A stretch of 64,000 nucleotides of DNA from Aplectana chamaeleonis (lineage: Eukaryota; Nematoda; Chromadorea; Rhabditida; Cosmocercidae): assembly GCA_029168955.1 (NCBI GenBank), contig JAPDOI010000174.1, forward strand, positions 730,001 through 794,000, given 5' to 3'. This document shows positions 13,153-24,084 of the stretch, one piece after another. The first letter of the stretch is position 1. Every line of letters starts with the position of its first letter. The notes under the pieces were generated by a model. That model saw only the letters and a program-made list of their open reading frames with translations. It was not told the DNA's origin and searched no databases. The position numbers and the translations under genes were made by a program.

Positions 13153-13464
13153 TAATTAGGTAGCGATTTGATCTGTGAATATGATAGCGTTTTCATCGAA
13201 GAAGCCTTCATTCAAAAAAGTTACATGCAACGGACGCTTTTTGGCCAAGTTTGCCAGATGCTCCCCATTTTTTACAAAACTTAGCGCGGGTATTGTCGCC
13301 TGATCGGGTCTCCATAAACCGACTCGATTGGAAGAGTATATCTCCCGCGCATGCCACATAATCCGTGTCGCTGCTTCGCGGCTTCTTAGAAAAATTATAT
13401 CGGGAATACAAGAACTGACGAGGTAGGAGTATGAACAAGATCTCGGAGTTATAAGCGGATTCCG

Positions 13465-13809
13465 CTATGTCATCATGGCCTTAGATTCCTTGGATCTACC
13501 AAGACGCCGTTTTGGCTCCTCCTGCGGCGCGTTTGCAACCCGAGGCTGAATTTTCAAACTGGTACGCTCAAAACTGCGAATATCAGGGTAGCGTTTTATC
13601 CGATAAAACTTCGTATTAGGGCATGACATCTTATACATATTTTGCCTCTCTGCTCGTTCTTCTGCTTCGTATTTATTATTATTCACTTGAACAATTTCTT
13701 TTTTATCTTGGCAAACTCTGACAAACTGGCTCTAAATTCTCTCGAAATTGATTTTACAACAGTGTCGTTGAAATGCTCAAGTACCTCTAAGCTTTCCTTT
13801 TTCACTACT
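13465..13809 (-). CDS. Unrecognised C-terminal-like ORF, possible frameshift
   Basis: The lower part (13465-13686) is an open minus-strand frame with a natural-looking basic composition (YEAEERAERQNMYK, KRYPDIRSFERTSL, KRRLGRSKESK) ending in a stop. The upper part (about 13700-13809) is open in the neighbouring frame and reads LEVLEHFNDTVV and EFRASLSEFAKIKK. The two meet at an A-run, so a one-base slip or an unrecognised splice may join them into one helical, lysine-rich tail. It lies on the same strand as the flanking zinc-finger gene, inside the gap between its two exon clusters. It could be an alternative 3' exon, an old transposon ORF, or chance. Confidence 0.3.
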
Positions 13810-14585
13810 ATTAGAAGTGATGGGGCAATTCTATGTTTCTTTTTTCACTGTGCTGAATCTCTAGAATGGAAGGTACGCGGCACATGCAGGGAGATTTTCA
13901 CCGCATAACCAGCTTTGCTGGAGGATCAAGCAGTCCTCGTCGTCGAACAAAAAAAATCCTTGGATTCCTCTGCCATATTCTAGGGGCTACTCAAAAGTTT
14001 CTCAGTCATGGGATATACAACAGACACACAACAGATGTGGGTGCCGCATACCATGACGCCGAGTGACGCATGTTCACTTGTGAGTTGTCCTTAGACCTCA
14101 TTTCCGGTGTTCAACGTAACGGGTTTGCTGAGGCTCGGGAACGAACTGGCAAAAGCCTGTTTAGCTAGGTCCGGGCCATTGTCTGAGATCCGTCTTGGTT
14201 CATATGTTGAAGGCAAAAGACCTGATCATCAACTTTATTTCTTGAACATATATATGTATTATTAACACTAAAGGAATTCAGACATACTTCAGCTCATGGT
14301 TTCTCATCCTCCAGTTTTGGTTCAACGAGTCAGTAACTACTGGGGGATGTGAGCCCTGTCAGCAGAAGGAAGGTCGATAGGCCAAAAAGATTTAAGAGAA
14401 GTGGATCATTGCTATCCATCGGGGTGTGAGAAAAATTAAGAATGGGAAACAATATGAAACGGCGCAGCTGACCTAAATGGGAAGACGAAATAAGCCTGCG
14501 AAATTTCAGGAAAATCACACGATCATTCAAGTCCTACTACTTGAAAATTCTAACTCAAGCGAATCTCAGCCAATAGCTGCCTATT
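13810..14585. other. No feature supported
   Basis: Short open frames only, none with convincing splice signals or domains. Confidence 0.35.
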
Positions 14586-15070
14586 TCGGCTCGTTCTCTC
14601 AATCTGCGGGTCAGCTTGTGTTGCTCTCCGGGCCACTGCTGATGCTTTCCTTGCCAGAGCTGTTGCTGACCGGGCCTCTACAAATCACCTGAAAAGCAAC
14701 AGCAGTGGCCCGGATATTGGGAGAACGAGCAGAACTGTCAGGCGGCTCCGACGCCTGTTCGGTGTGGTTCGGGGCCGAGAATCGCCTGAGAAGGCACACA
14801 TAGGCCTTCGGCTGTGAGCCGTCTTTTGACCAAGAGAAGATACCGAAGGTCCTCACTTTGAATGCGAAGTGCAAAACCACGGTTTCCCGCTTGTTTATCG
14901 AATACACAGATTGGTGAGTGCTCAGGAGCAGTTGGGCCGGTTAAATGCGCCACGCGCGGCGCTCGGGCCGCAACGTGATCGCAGCGGCCTTCCGTCATGC
15001 GCGGCGCATTCAGGTAGCCGACTTGCTACTGGGCGCCTCCGTTTCTGTGTATTCGATCAACAAGCCGCGT
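14586..15070. repeat. Two adjacent hairpin repeats
   Basis: GGCTCGTTCTCTCAATCTGC (14588) mirrors GATATTGGGAGAACGAGC (14713), with CCGGGCCACTGCTG inside both arms. A second hairpin pairs TATCGAATACACAGA (14899) with TCTGTGTATTCGATCAACA (15046), with GCGCCACGCGCGGCGC at the loop side. Confidence 0.7.
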
Positions 15071-15101
15071 TCTTCGAAAAGAGCATGCCTGAGTTGACCA
15101 G

Positions 15102-15388
15102 AAGACTCTCATCGCTTTCCAAATGCTCAACCACGATATGCGAATTTCTCTGACAGGATAAGACAACTCCAAACGCAAATTCTCTATGGCTTTTCCAAAC
15201 TCTACGAACTTCAAGAGTTGATTTTTACGAAATTTATTGGAAAAATCAAGGTGCGCTCGTTAGTAGAACCCCTCTTGGGAGCAGCACTGTTCATGCCTCT
15301 CCTTGTTAATCCGACCGGACTCTTCAAGAACGCCCATACGTTTGTTGTTCAGCAATATGCCTTTACTCCATTCGCTACATGGCGGTGA
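15102..15388 (+). CDS. Unrecognised ORF (94 codons, no ATG), opposed by a minus ORF
   Basis: After an acceptor-like GAGTTGACCAG the frame stays open for 94 codons to TGA. It reads RIRQLQTQILYGFSKLYELQ and EPLLGAALFMPLL. The composition is protein-like: amphipathic, then hydrophobic. The opposite strand is also open at 15260-15469, reading KGILLNNKRMGVLEESGR, so only one can be real. I cannot assign either; an exon or an old transposon ORF are both possible. Confidence 0.25.
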
Positions 15389-15700
15389 ATTCCCTTTAAA
15401 TGCACATCTGTCGAAATTGTTCGGTGTTTTCTGACGATAATCTAAATAAATTCCGATGTTTGATCTACCTTAGTGGCGAATCAAGGTACATAATTGAGTA
15501 TCAAAAGAGAATTAAAGAATATCGAAATTCTAGAATATCGAAATTCTTTTTTTTTGTTTTTCGCTGCAACTGTAAAATTGCAGGTACGAAATTGAGAGAA
15601 ACATTTGGGAAATCGTAAGTGTTGATTTTTTCTCGGAATTGAGTTAAAATGAGGCCAAATCTCATGCCTCTTTCTCCTCGTTCTGGATGGAGGCGGTGAC

Positions 15701-18240
15701 ATTCTGAGCTGATCCGACGGCACGTGTCCAGAGTGTTCCAAGCAAAATCGCACGAAAACACTGCTGGAAAAGGAAAGAACTAATATAACTTCCCTCACAA
15801 CTCCCTATCCAAAAAAACATGAGCAGTTCTCAGCGAGATAGCTGATAGCACTGCGGTCTTCCTGTTCCCATGCGAGCAGTCGCTTCGCGGCGATCATCGA
15901 CTGATGAGTTTTCTTTCTTCGCTTTTTTATTTATTTTGTTTCCGCTTCCTTTCAACGATATTTTCTTTTTCGAGTACACCTTTTATAGCGACATTTCTAA
16001 ATTTTTGCTTGTCAATTGTCGAAATACAAAAGGTTTTCTTTAAAGGCACAGTCCAACCTCAGGATTGTTTTTCTGTTTCTCTGCCTATCTTGAAAACGGT
16101 CCCACGCTGACTTCAATGATGTCTCTGGGATCGTACAAGCATCCCTGGGAACGGAGTTATGGCACCTCGAAAATTGAGCTACGGAAGCATGGTGGACGAG
16201 TTGTCCGGGGCTTGTAACTTCCGTGATTTGCCACCGATGTATGGGAGCCGACCTGAATAAAGAGAGAGGCTGAGAATAAAGGGAAGAACGGGGTTCTTGA
16301 TCGAAATCCCTTGCTTGTCTCTACACTATTGAGCTCGAAAGATCGTAAAAAGGGCGTGCCGAAGTGGCTTCCGGGTGTGGGCGCCCCAGGGTGGCTTCCT
16401 CCCATATATCGCTTACTCGGAGGAATTGAGAGCTCGCACTTGGCAGGTGTTATAAAGAGTAGGTTTACTTCACAATTAAGTGGCAATCTCAGATTCCGCC
16501 CCTGAGCTTGGACTGTGCCTTTAATGACAAGGGGAACTGTTACGCTTCACCAAGTAGGAAATGAATGATTGGAGGAGGAGAAAATAGTGGTCGACGAGCA
16601 AGAGAAATGCAAAACAATTGAATGGAAAGACCAATTTGGCCGAGAGCGCCCAAGACTCCCCGCCACGACGCGGCTGTTCGCTTAAGAACAGGGCGCCCGC
16701 AGCACTACCACTCCTCACGCTGAAGACTATACTTTGTACCAAACGAGTCGGCAATCGTAGAGTCCAAAGAAGCAGCGCTCCCTCTATGTCTCTGACGAGC
16801 GCGCATGTACGCAAATCACGTACGCGACTCATTACAGTAATCCAAAAACAGAATTCATCGATTTTTCACGTATCCTCTATTTTGGAGTAAAATTTACAGC
16901 TGTCGATCACGTGCGGGCGCGCGCGTATGCTGTGTCTCCTTCCCCCTCCACTTTCTCGCTGTCTCTCACCCCCCCCCAAAGCACGCGAAAAGCAAACAAT
17001 AATTTCTTTTTTCCGCGTACTTGATCTTTCTTTGACGTTATTTTTGTTCAAAATGGTTGTGATACTCCTTCTTGATGCAGATACTCTTCCTTACGTGGCA
17101 AATAGTGGCCGTTAATCAATGACTTCTGTTTTTTTTTCGGGTAAGAGAGATGCTGCGTCGCGTACGTGAATCGCCAACGCTGCGCGCTCGTCAGAGACGC
17201 AGAGAGAGTGCTGCTTCTTTGGACTCTACGACTGCCGACTCGTTTGGGACAGAATATAACATTTCACACGATCACATTCGACTAAGGAAACATTTCGTGG
17301 CACACCACATCTAGGTTTGATCTCCACTATTAAATTCATGTCAGGCTCCGCAGAAAATGTACAGAAACATCACCTACCCGTCTACCCTTTCCATCACGTG
17401 GACGAATGCCGTACACGATACGGTGCTGCTCTCAGTCTCGTTGAAGCGAGCTGATTCAGAAAGACGTCGCCGCTTCATCATCGGTGAAGCACGGCGACGG
17501 CAGAGAAGGTAATACTCCTAGAAGAGGTAACAAGTGAACAAGTGGGAAAGGGAAGGTACTTAACGGCTCACCTTGTCTTCCCCTGATGGTCCCTCTTCCG
17601 AGCCAATGTAGCCTCCTTCTGTTCGAGAATCCTCGACCTCGGAAAGCCACGCCTGGAAATTTTGCTCTTCTTTTTAATCTACTTAGAAATACAAATAAAG
17701 CCTGTCCGAATAAGACTGTCCGCCAAAACGGTCGGCCGGCGTGTCGATCCTCCGTTGCAAAACCATTTTTCGCAAGAACTTTTCTACGGCTGCAGACAGG
17801 TGACTGGGATATCATTCACTATTTGTTCAATACTTCTGCTAATCGATCAAAAAGCACAAAATTGTCTCTGCGATGGCCGCTTGACGCGCGTGGGCGGACA
17901 GTCTCATTCAGACAGACTACGTGCAAAATAGGAAAAGATTGAAATCTGGAAATTTTTTGACCAGTAAACGATTTCATCGCGTTCTGCGCTCAGATATCGA
18001 GGTCATCTAATACTCTAAACTTGGACCGGACATGAAAATTCTTCGATCTTTTCCCTCCTCACATCAAAGCTCAAATGAATGAATGAAGAGATTCACCTGT
18101 AACTGTAGGCTATCGTCAAAAATTTGTTCGTGAACTGGAGCCGGGGTGCCGTGCACAGTTGAGACATGATCGCACAACTGTTCGGGAGTTTCCAGGTCGC
18201 CACAGTGACAGCATGGGCATACAATTGAAATAGATGTCAT
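15701..18240 (-). CDS. Zinc-finger / FAR1-like DNA-binding gene, N-terminal exons
   Basis: Probably a nuclear regulator or a domesticated MULE-type DNA-binding protein. Exon 18097-18240 starts with ATG directly after the acceptor CGACTTCCAG, as at nematode trans-splice sites. It encodes a C2H2-like finger, CPCCHCG then LCDHVSTVH. Exon 17572-17652 (27 codons) reads WLSEVEDSRTEGGYIGSEE. Exon 17378-17517 (140 nt) reads YYLLCRRRAS and SSTVSCTAFVHV. Exon 15701-15763 (63 nt) reads VFVRFCLEHSGHVPSDQLR. The C...C...H.H arrangement with a WL.EVE lead-in matches the FAR1/GCM-like zinc fold seen in MULE-related and CARF-like proteins; this is a motif-level inference. All phases agree (0, 0, 2). The introns contain a K-family palindrome, a foldback and a complete TTAA element. 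No MULE or SWIM domain was found. The last donor (GTCACC) is weak. The gene likely continues at 9618. Confidence 0.65.
16040..16524. mobile_element. TTAA-flanked element, subfamily A, copy 1
   Basis: Ends TTAAAGGCACAGTCCAACCT and AGCTTGGACTGTGCCTTTAA; about 485 bp with no transposase. Interior marks such as GGACGAGTTGTCCG and GCTTGTAACTTCCG recur in sister copies. It lies in the large intron of the zinc-finger gene. Confidence 0.88.
16728..17259. mobile_element. Foldback element (~530 bp) in intron
   Basis: CCAAACGAGTCGGCAATCGT (16739) mirrors ACGACTGCCGACTCGTTTGG (17229), and TCTCTGACGAGCGCGC mirrors GCGCGCTCGTCAGAGA. The loop holds a CG/CT-rich repeat also found at 10.8, 11.1, 50.7 and 53.4 kb. 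Confidence 0.8.
17693..17926. mobile_element. K-family palindromic MITE, copy 1
   Basis: Left AGCCTGTCCGAATAAGACTG with GGTCGGCCGGCGTGTCG, mirrored by GACGCGCGTGGGCGGACAGT on the right. Sisters are at 26160, 34678 and 40407. It is located in the 17653-18096 intron. Confidence 0.75.
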
Positions 18241-18676
18241 CTGGAAGTCGAGTAGGGATTGATGATAGAATTGTGGGTAACCTTGAGGAAAACGCGTTGA
18301 TGAATCTAGGGAGAAAGTCCGATTTCGGATGCGGGAAAGAATGAGGAAATGAACCTGCACCATCAGATAGTACGTAGAGAATCTCAGGGTTCGCACGATC
18401 AAGGTGAGGCGTTTTTCTTCATTTCGTAAAGCAGCACACACTAATTGTGTCAAGGAACAATGAGAACGGCTTCCATTAGAGGGGAAGAAAAAAGAATATC
18501 GAAATCACAGCTAATGTACATATGTAATTCTGAACTATCTACATGAAACCTAGTTTGCTTATTGTCAGAGAGCTCCATCCCATTACAAACAAGAAAAAGC
18601 TATGGGAAAAGAAATGGTTAAAAAAATAAGATCGAAAAAATGACGATATTCAATTTTTTAGTCAACTCACTTTTTG

Positions 18677-19148
18677 GTAAAAGGCATCATACGCACAGAA
18701 AACCGTACATTATTTTTTCATGTCTTTGTGTAGTTTGGCCTCTATAAAGCAGAAAAATGACGAAAGGGCCTACGATAAAACCTTCATTTGTAAAGGAAAG
18801 TCGGTCAGAACACACTGCAGAATTCAAGTTAAATTCCGCACAAAAATCGTTTTTGAAGTTTTTCTGCATTTTGAGGCCTCCTAACTGTCATTTTCGAAGT
18901 CGTTATGCATGTGGAGTTTGTGACGTTACAGTTTTTTCATGTTTTTTGACGGTCGCATCCAGATTCTAGGAAAAAGTGGTAACGATAACTGGTGATAATT
19001 GGTGACGGACCCTCATCTTTAACCCCTTCTAACCTCATAACCCTACGTTTTTGACGCGCCGAAGTTTCTCGGTGCTGTCTACCGCACTCATTCATAAAAT
19101 TGAGCCTGAAAAATGGAAACCGGTTCCCAGCGCAAACGATGCCTTTAA
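18677..19148. mobile_element. TTAA-type element, subfamily F
   Basis: Left GTAAAAGGCATCATACGCAC, right GCGCAAACGATGCCTTTAA. Interior AAATCGTTTTTGAAGTTT and TTGTTTGACGGTCGC-like marks recur at 25578-25830. Confidence 0.7.
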
Positions 19149-19249
19149 GGGTTTCACGATTGATATGAAAAAAAAAACAAAGAAAGCCCAGCTAAGGTTG
19201 AATTAACAATGTGAAATCGGCCTTTTTTTACTGTTGAGCGATCGCGAAC

Positions 19250-19406
19250 ATTTAACATCGGCATGGATCGGGAAGAGACTTCGCGTGCATTGTTCAAGGT
19301 TGGCGCCCACTCGGTGCACCTATGTCATAGCACATGGCATCGCGTTTGCGCCAACTTTCAACAGTGAACGCGAAGTCTCTTCGCGATCCATGCCGACGTT
19401 AAAAAA
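19250..19406. mobile_element. TA-flanked palindromic MITE, copy 2
   Basis: TTAACATCGGCATGGATCGG to CGATCCATGCCGACGTTAA, both arms carrying AAGAGACTTCGCGT and GTTGGCGC. Confidence 0.9.
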
Positions 19407-19904
19407 TTTGGAGTTTGGGTAAAAAGACGTGAAAATTCTGAGTAAAAAAACTCCTCTAGATTCGCCTCCAGGGCGCGGAGTGAAGCGTCATTTACAAAAG
19501 TGAAATGAAAAATTCTATTTCCTAAATTTCGGTCCTAAAACTGACGAAAAAAATATCGCTTGGGTGAGACGCGAAGATTTGAAGATTTCCGTAATTTTTT
19601 CAAATTCAGGTCACCAAGGAGGGGGGGGGGCGCATAGGCCATTCACGAATCTTAGTCGAAGGAATAGACGGGCCGCGGCGGTCGATGGTAGCTCACGATC
19701 GGAGTCCCGGCGATCGGTGTCGCAGCGAATACCGCACCACCGCAGCAAATGATCGCGTCTGGCTCATTCTCTCGACTGAATTCGGGGAAAACCTGTAGCT
19801 CAGTCTAGGTCATGGAAAACTGTCTGATTAACCCTGCCAGTGCCCGGCTTTGATGCTTTGTAGCATCAGAGATCACCAGCTGACTGAAAACCGATATTAA
19901 ATTA

Positions 19905-20105
19905 TTGACTACTGGTCGTAGACCTGGCCTTTTCGGGAATCTTCTGCTTATACAACGTTGTGCATTTGTCCACGAATTGACATCGTTAAAGCTTACTAAC
20001 TTAGCGCGTTTAGCGTTTCAGCGCATTTTTTTGCCAAGCGAACTTCAAAGTTTATCAGCTGTTTTTGAACAAGGCAGATTTTTGCAGTTATCTCAACGAA
20101 CTTAA
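19905..20105 (+). CDS. Unrecognised ORF, possible exon
   Basis: Open frame without an ATG start (the first codon shown is TTG; the frame is open from about 19887). It reads LKLTNLARLAFQRIFLPSEL and SAVFEQGRFLQLSQRT, a balanced protein-like composition, to a TAA. No domain, acceptor or donor is certain. Treat as a candidate exon only. Confidence 0.22.
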   Translation: MTTGRRPGLFGNLLLIQRCAFVHELTSLKLTNLARLAFQRIFLPSELQSLSAVFEQGRFLQLSQRT

Positions 20106-20393
20106 GTGAGCACTGCCTTCCATAACCCATTTCTTGTACAAACCAAAAAATTTGAATCAAAGAAAAATACTGATCTCGCGAAGCCCGGTTTCGCTGTAAC
20201 TTTCATGAAGGTGGATTTTTTTGTCCCAAAAAGATCATCATTTCTGACGTCAGATGTGTCACACCCTATCAGGCATAGCCAGAACAAATGTTTACTTGCT
20301 GTAGAATGAAGTAATAAGTCTAAGTTTTGTAATCCATTTTAGATTATTGTTATTCTCAAGCATCTTTGCAGCAACAAGCTTAGCCATCTAACA

Positions 20394-20754
20394 CTAGGGC
20401 GCTATTCATACTCCTAAACGCCAGCGCGTGGCGGTAATGTATGAATAAAACACGCGCGTGACGCCCACTTCGCCATGGTGGCGGCGTTAGTAGCGCCATT
20501 TTTATCATTCAACTTCATCTCGTTCCATAATAATTAGTTGCAGCACTGTTCCCTGCAACTATGATGACAAACGCATGTACAGATCTTGCTTGTTCGGCGA
20601 AGTGAAAGCCCAATTTAATACGATTCGCTATAGCGTCGCCGCTGGTGTATTCATAGTCTCCGCAAGCGCGTCTTGCGTTTGACGCGCGTGGAGAGTGTTC
20701 ATACTCTAACGCCACGCCCGCGCGTCACACGTGTGACGAGGAGTATGAGTAGCG
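20394..20754. mobile_element. ~360-bp element with GC-rich inverted ends
   Basis: GGCGCTATTCATACTCCT at the left mirrors AGGAGTATGAGTAGCGCC at the right; CACGCGCGTGACGC motifs lie inside. Related ends occur near 43.1-43.4 and 57.35 kb. Confidence 0.7.
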
Positions 20755-21109
20755 CCAAATCGGATCGCAACCAGTCCCGCATAATGACAGAAGCTGTCGT
20801 GGAAAACGATGCATTTGCCCGACTGTGAACCATTTCTCATTGTCCTCACCTCAACAACGGCACGCACAGACTGGAGGTGGACTATGAGCCTTTATTCGAG
20901 ACGCGGCGCCATGTTGGCGGCGTGGGGTCGCCTCGCGTGCTGCTCATTCAACGCCGCCATGAAGGCGCCGCGTTTTTATCATTTGGTTTTAGGCTTAGCC
21001 ATCGATTTCATTCTGGTTTATTGTGGAAAAATTGGTTCCGTCCTAAGTCACTTTGTGCGAAAATGCATGTGTAGTTAGCAGCACGACACAGTTAGTGCCT
21101 AACCCTATC

Positions 21110-21908
21110 CCGCCTTCTTCTTCTTCTGCAGCCTCGAAGTGGTTTTTGTCATAGGTTGAGGAACTGGGCGGCCCTGACAGGATTCGTCGAAAGGTCCATT
21201 GTGGTCAAGGAGGTAGGTCTCTTCGGGCACATGAACAAGTGCGCCGTGTCGTGTCCGGGAGCACCACAGTCCGGGCATGCGTCTGGTCGGCTGCTGTCAA
21301 TCTTGTTGACGTAAGACATGAGCAGTATAGAGTGACCACAGCGCAGCGAGGCAAGAGCACATCTGGCTCGTCTGCCGAGTTGAGACTCGGACTCGCAAAC
21401 CCGAGGCGGCACTGTTCCCAAGATAGAGTTCACAGCCGCCTTCTTTAGATATCCTCGAACAAACTGGGTGTGCTCCTCACGCAGAAGACGAAGCCTTTCC
21501 ATGTTGGAGTCGGCCCATCTCTGTGCATCAACTTTACGAGGAGCATCGGCGAACGGCGTCCTAATCGACCTCTCTCTCATGGGCTTCATGATTCTCTTTG
21601 TTGGATGATTCGGCTGTCTCAGAACATTAATATACATCTGCTGTGCCTGGAGTTCACAATGCTCCTTGACCGGCAATATGCAGGCCTCCGCGTGAAGATG
21701 TTCTATAGGGGAGCTCCTTGCACAACCGGTAGCAATTCTAAGCGCAGCATTCTGTACACGCTGCAGCTTATTCCAGGAGCTGTCAGACACCAGGTGCTGC
21801 CACTCTGGTGCCGCATATTCCAGAGCCGGCTGAAGTATTGCTCTGTAGGTTCTCAATATTGTCTCTCGGCATTCTGTCCGCCTTCCGATTCTATGCTTCT
21901 AGAGTAGT
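21110..21908 (-). mobile_element. 5'-truncated jockey/R1-like retrotransposon fragment
   Basis: The minus-strand frame 21149-21856 (235 codons) reads LQPALEYAAPEW and LQRVQNAALRIATGC, the typical region after the reverse-transcriptase palm. It ends with a zinc-knuckle-like CPDCGAPGHDTAHLFMCP. A GAA-rich run follows the 3' end at about 21117-21128. The catalytic core is missing, which is usual for 5' truncation at insertion. The frame itself is intact over this stretch, so the copy is fairly young. Confidence 0.75.
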
Positions 21909-21989
21909 CGCTGGAAACGCTCGGCGACCACTCGTCGGTCGCTTCAACTCTACAGGCCCCTCAATTCGAAGTTGTTATTGCTTCATATA

Positions 21990-22945
21990 CGCTTCCACTT
22001 TTGTTTGCTCTGATTTCGATACCAATAATTATTCCGATAACTATAATTATCGGAATATCGATATCGGCTAGTTGGAATAATTGGTCCCTCTCTACTTCGC
22101 TATATTTTAATTTCCTCTTGGCAGTATATCTAAACACAATCCAATAGAATGGTGGGTGAATAAAGGAAAAATTCTATTCAAGAATCATGCTAACAAAAGA
22201 AAAATAATCATTTCCGAACTAATCAGAGTGCGAGGGGCTGGAATTCCATCACAACTCTCCTAATCGTCAAGTTGAAATTAGAAGAAAATAATATGATACC
22301 ATCAGTGATTAGAACTCTCGTAAGGTTTATTCTCGAGAGTTCTTATGAAAAACATGAAGTACTATTATCGATTGCATGCGCTAGAATAATAAAAGTACAA
22401 AGGAAAAGAAAGACGAGACTAGGGAAGGGTGAAGAATCTACGAACAGGTGACAAACCACGAATGCTCTCTCATGTACACAAGATTTCCGAGAAAATATCC
22501 TCTGCCTTCCACCTGAGGCTACAGTTTGCTACCTAAGATTACTTACTGTTGTAACATACTCAATCGATCTGGAGATCGGAGCCCCGTCTGACAGCCGCCG
22601 AGCAGTGGAGCTCCGATCCCCAAAAGAGTCCGATCCACCGCCCCTGCAATGGTTTACGGTGCCTCTGCTGATACAGTTCCAACTAGTAGGGGTAGGGTGT
22701 GACCCTCTCCGCGTCCCCATGTATAGAGAAAGACCCGCTTGGTGAGGGATGGATAGCGGCTCCTCCCATACATGAGTTCCGAAGCGGTGGCAACTACTAC
22801 ACTTAGCAGCCTAAATTATCCTCCAAATGTGTTGGAGGATCTTACGGAGGGTGGCTTGACATCACCCTCCTTAGTCAGCATCGAAGAGCCGAGTGAGCAT
22901 ATCTGACACTTGATACCACTACATATGTACCAATCAGTGCAGTCT
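21990..22945. other. No gene; small AT hairpin at 22020-22070
   Basis: CCGATAACTATAATTATCGG forms a perfect small hairpin near 22033. The rest shows short frames only. Confidence 0.35.
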
Positions 22946-23437
22946 TGAAGGCAGTATTCACGATGATTTCCGTTTCCGAGTTTTTCAGATAAAACAAAGA
23001 GTTGGCCTCCAAGTGTTTCCAAAATTAAGAAGAAACGGCGAGAAACGCATTAAAGCGTCGAATTTCAGAGACATTATTCTCTGGCCTGGACTAGTTGTCC
23101 GAATGGACGAACATGTTCCCGGTGGTTGTGACCGGTGAAAAATGGGGTCAGTCGAAAATGAAAAAAATATTTTATGTCAAACAGTACTAGTTAGGGTCCG
23201 AAGGAAGTGACGGAGCAACAGAAAGCAGAAAATGGCAAAGGACAGGTCCACAAAATATTTCATTGTCACAACGAACAGTTTCTGTGCGAGTAAAGTGGCG
23301 TGGTGAGAGTAAAGGATTTCGTGCGCTTCTGGTCCGTTTTTCTAAGCTTCTCCGTCATTGTAGTTCTACCCGGGGGGCAACTAATCGATTTTACGAATAA
23401 TCTCAAAATTGAGGATTACCGTAAACACTGCCTTTGA
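22945..23437. mobile_element. TTAA-superfamily element flanked by TTGA
   Basis: Left TTGAAGGCAGTATTCACGAT, right GTAAACACTGCCTTTGA; about 493 bp. Both outer four-mers are TTGA, suggesting insertion at a variant target. Confidence 0.7.
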
Positions 23438-23603
23438 GCCACTTCCACAGTTTTCCGGACATCGTTGCTTGCCGCATCTGCGACATCGCATTTGCGTCGA
23501 ATGCAAGGACGCCGCACAAACCCGTCGCAGCTTTTCGCACTGCGGCAAGATGCAGTGCGGTGAAGTACACCCCACTTCGAATGTGCGGCGCCGTCCGTCC
23601 CCG

Positions 23604-23876
23604 GACGGCAAAAAGACTATAAAACGAGCCTTAAAAATTTCATAGGAATACTTCGATTGATAGCGTCATCAATCCATCATTCACTTCATTTTTGCCTCGA
23701 ATCGCGGATGCTCTTTCCCCTTCCGTCTAGGATTGTATCCGCTCCGTGAAGACTGTAGGTTATATGAACACAACCCTAGGGTAACCTAGAGTCGGGATTC
23801 GATTGCACCTACGCTAACAATCGAAGTATCCCTATGAAGTTTCTAAAGCTCGTTTTATGGTCTTTTTATCCGCACA
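23604..23876. repeat. Hairpin repeat with ~60-bp arms
   Basis: TATAAAACGAGCCTTAAAAA and ATAGGAATACTTCGATTG (23620-23660) are mirrored by CAATCGAAGTATCCCTAT and GCTCGTTTTATGGTC (23818-23865). Confidence 0.8.
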
Positions 23877-24084
23877 TTATTAGAGAGTCGAGTAGATGTA
23901 GGAAATATGTTTTACGCCAACATCGACATTTCATATTGCCATCCCAATATCACAAACCCAACTTGACTGGGGAGTGAAAGTGTAGACCTTGTTGAATAGC
24001 TACATAGTGTAGGGCGGACTTGATTACTAAATTCCAAACATCACAACTTTCTCTCTTCACTAGTGAATGAGCAATGGCGAGCCC

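Larger units (their letters stand above)
12076..13296. mobile_element. Large foldback element carrying one nested MITE per arm
   Basis: The left arm (about 12076-12361 plus 12559-12590) and right arm (about 12745-12912 plus 13153-13296) are reverse complements; shared marks include GGGGAGCATCTGG, AACGCTATCATATTC and GGCGAAGTGCGGCGAAAC. The left arm is interrupted by the 12362-12551 element and the right arm by the 12913-13152 element. Each intact arm shows the other's pre-insertion sequence. Confidence 0.85.

Noticed and set aside
19620..19760. GC-rich block with an rRNA-like look
   Set aside because: No match to conserved rRNA core motifs that I can recognise.
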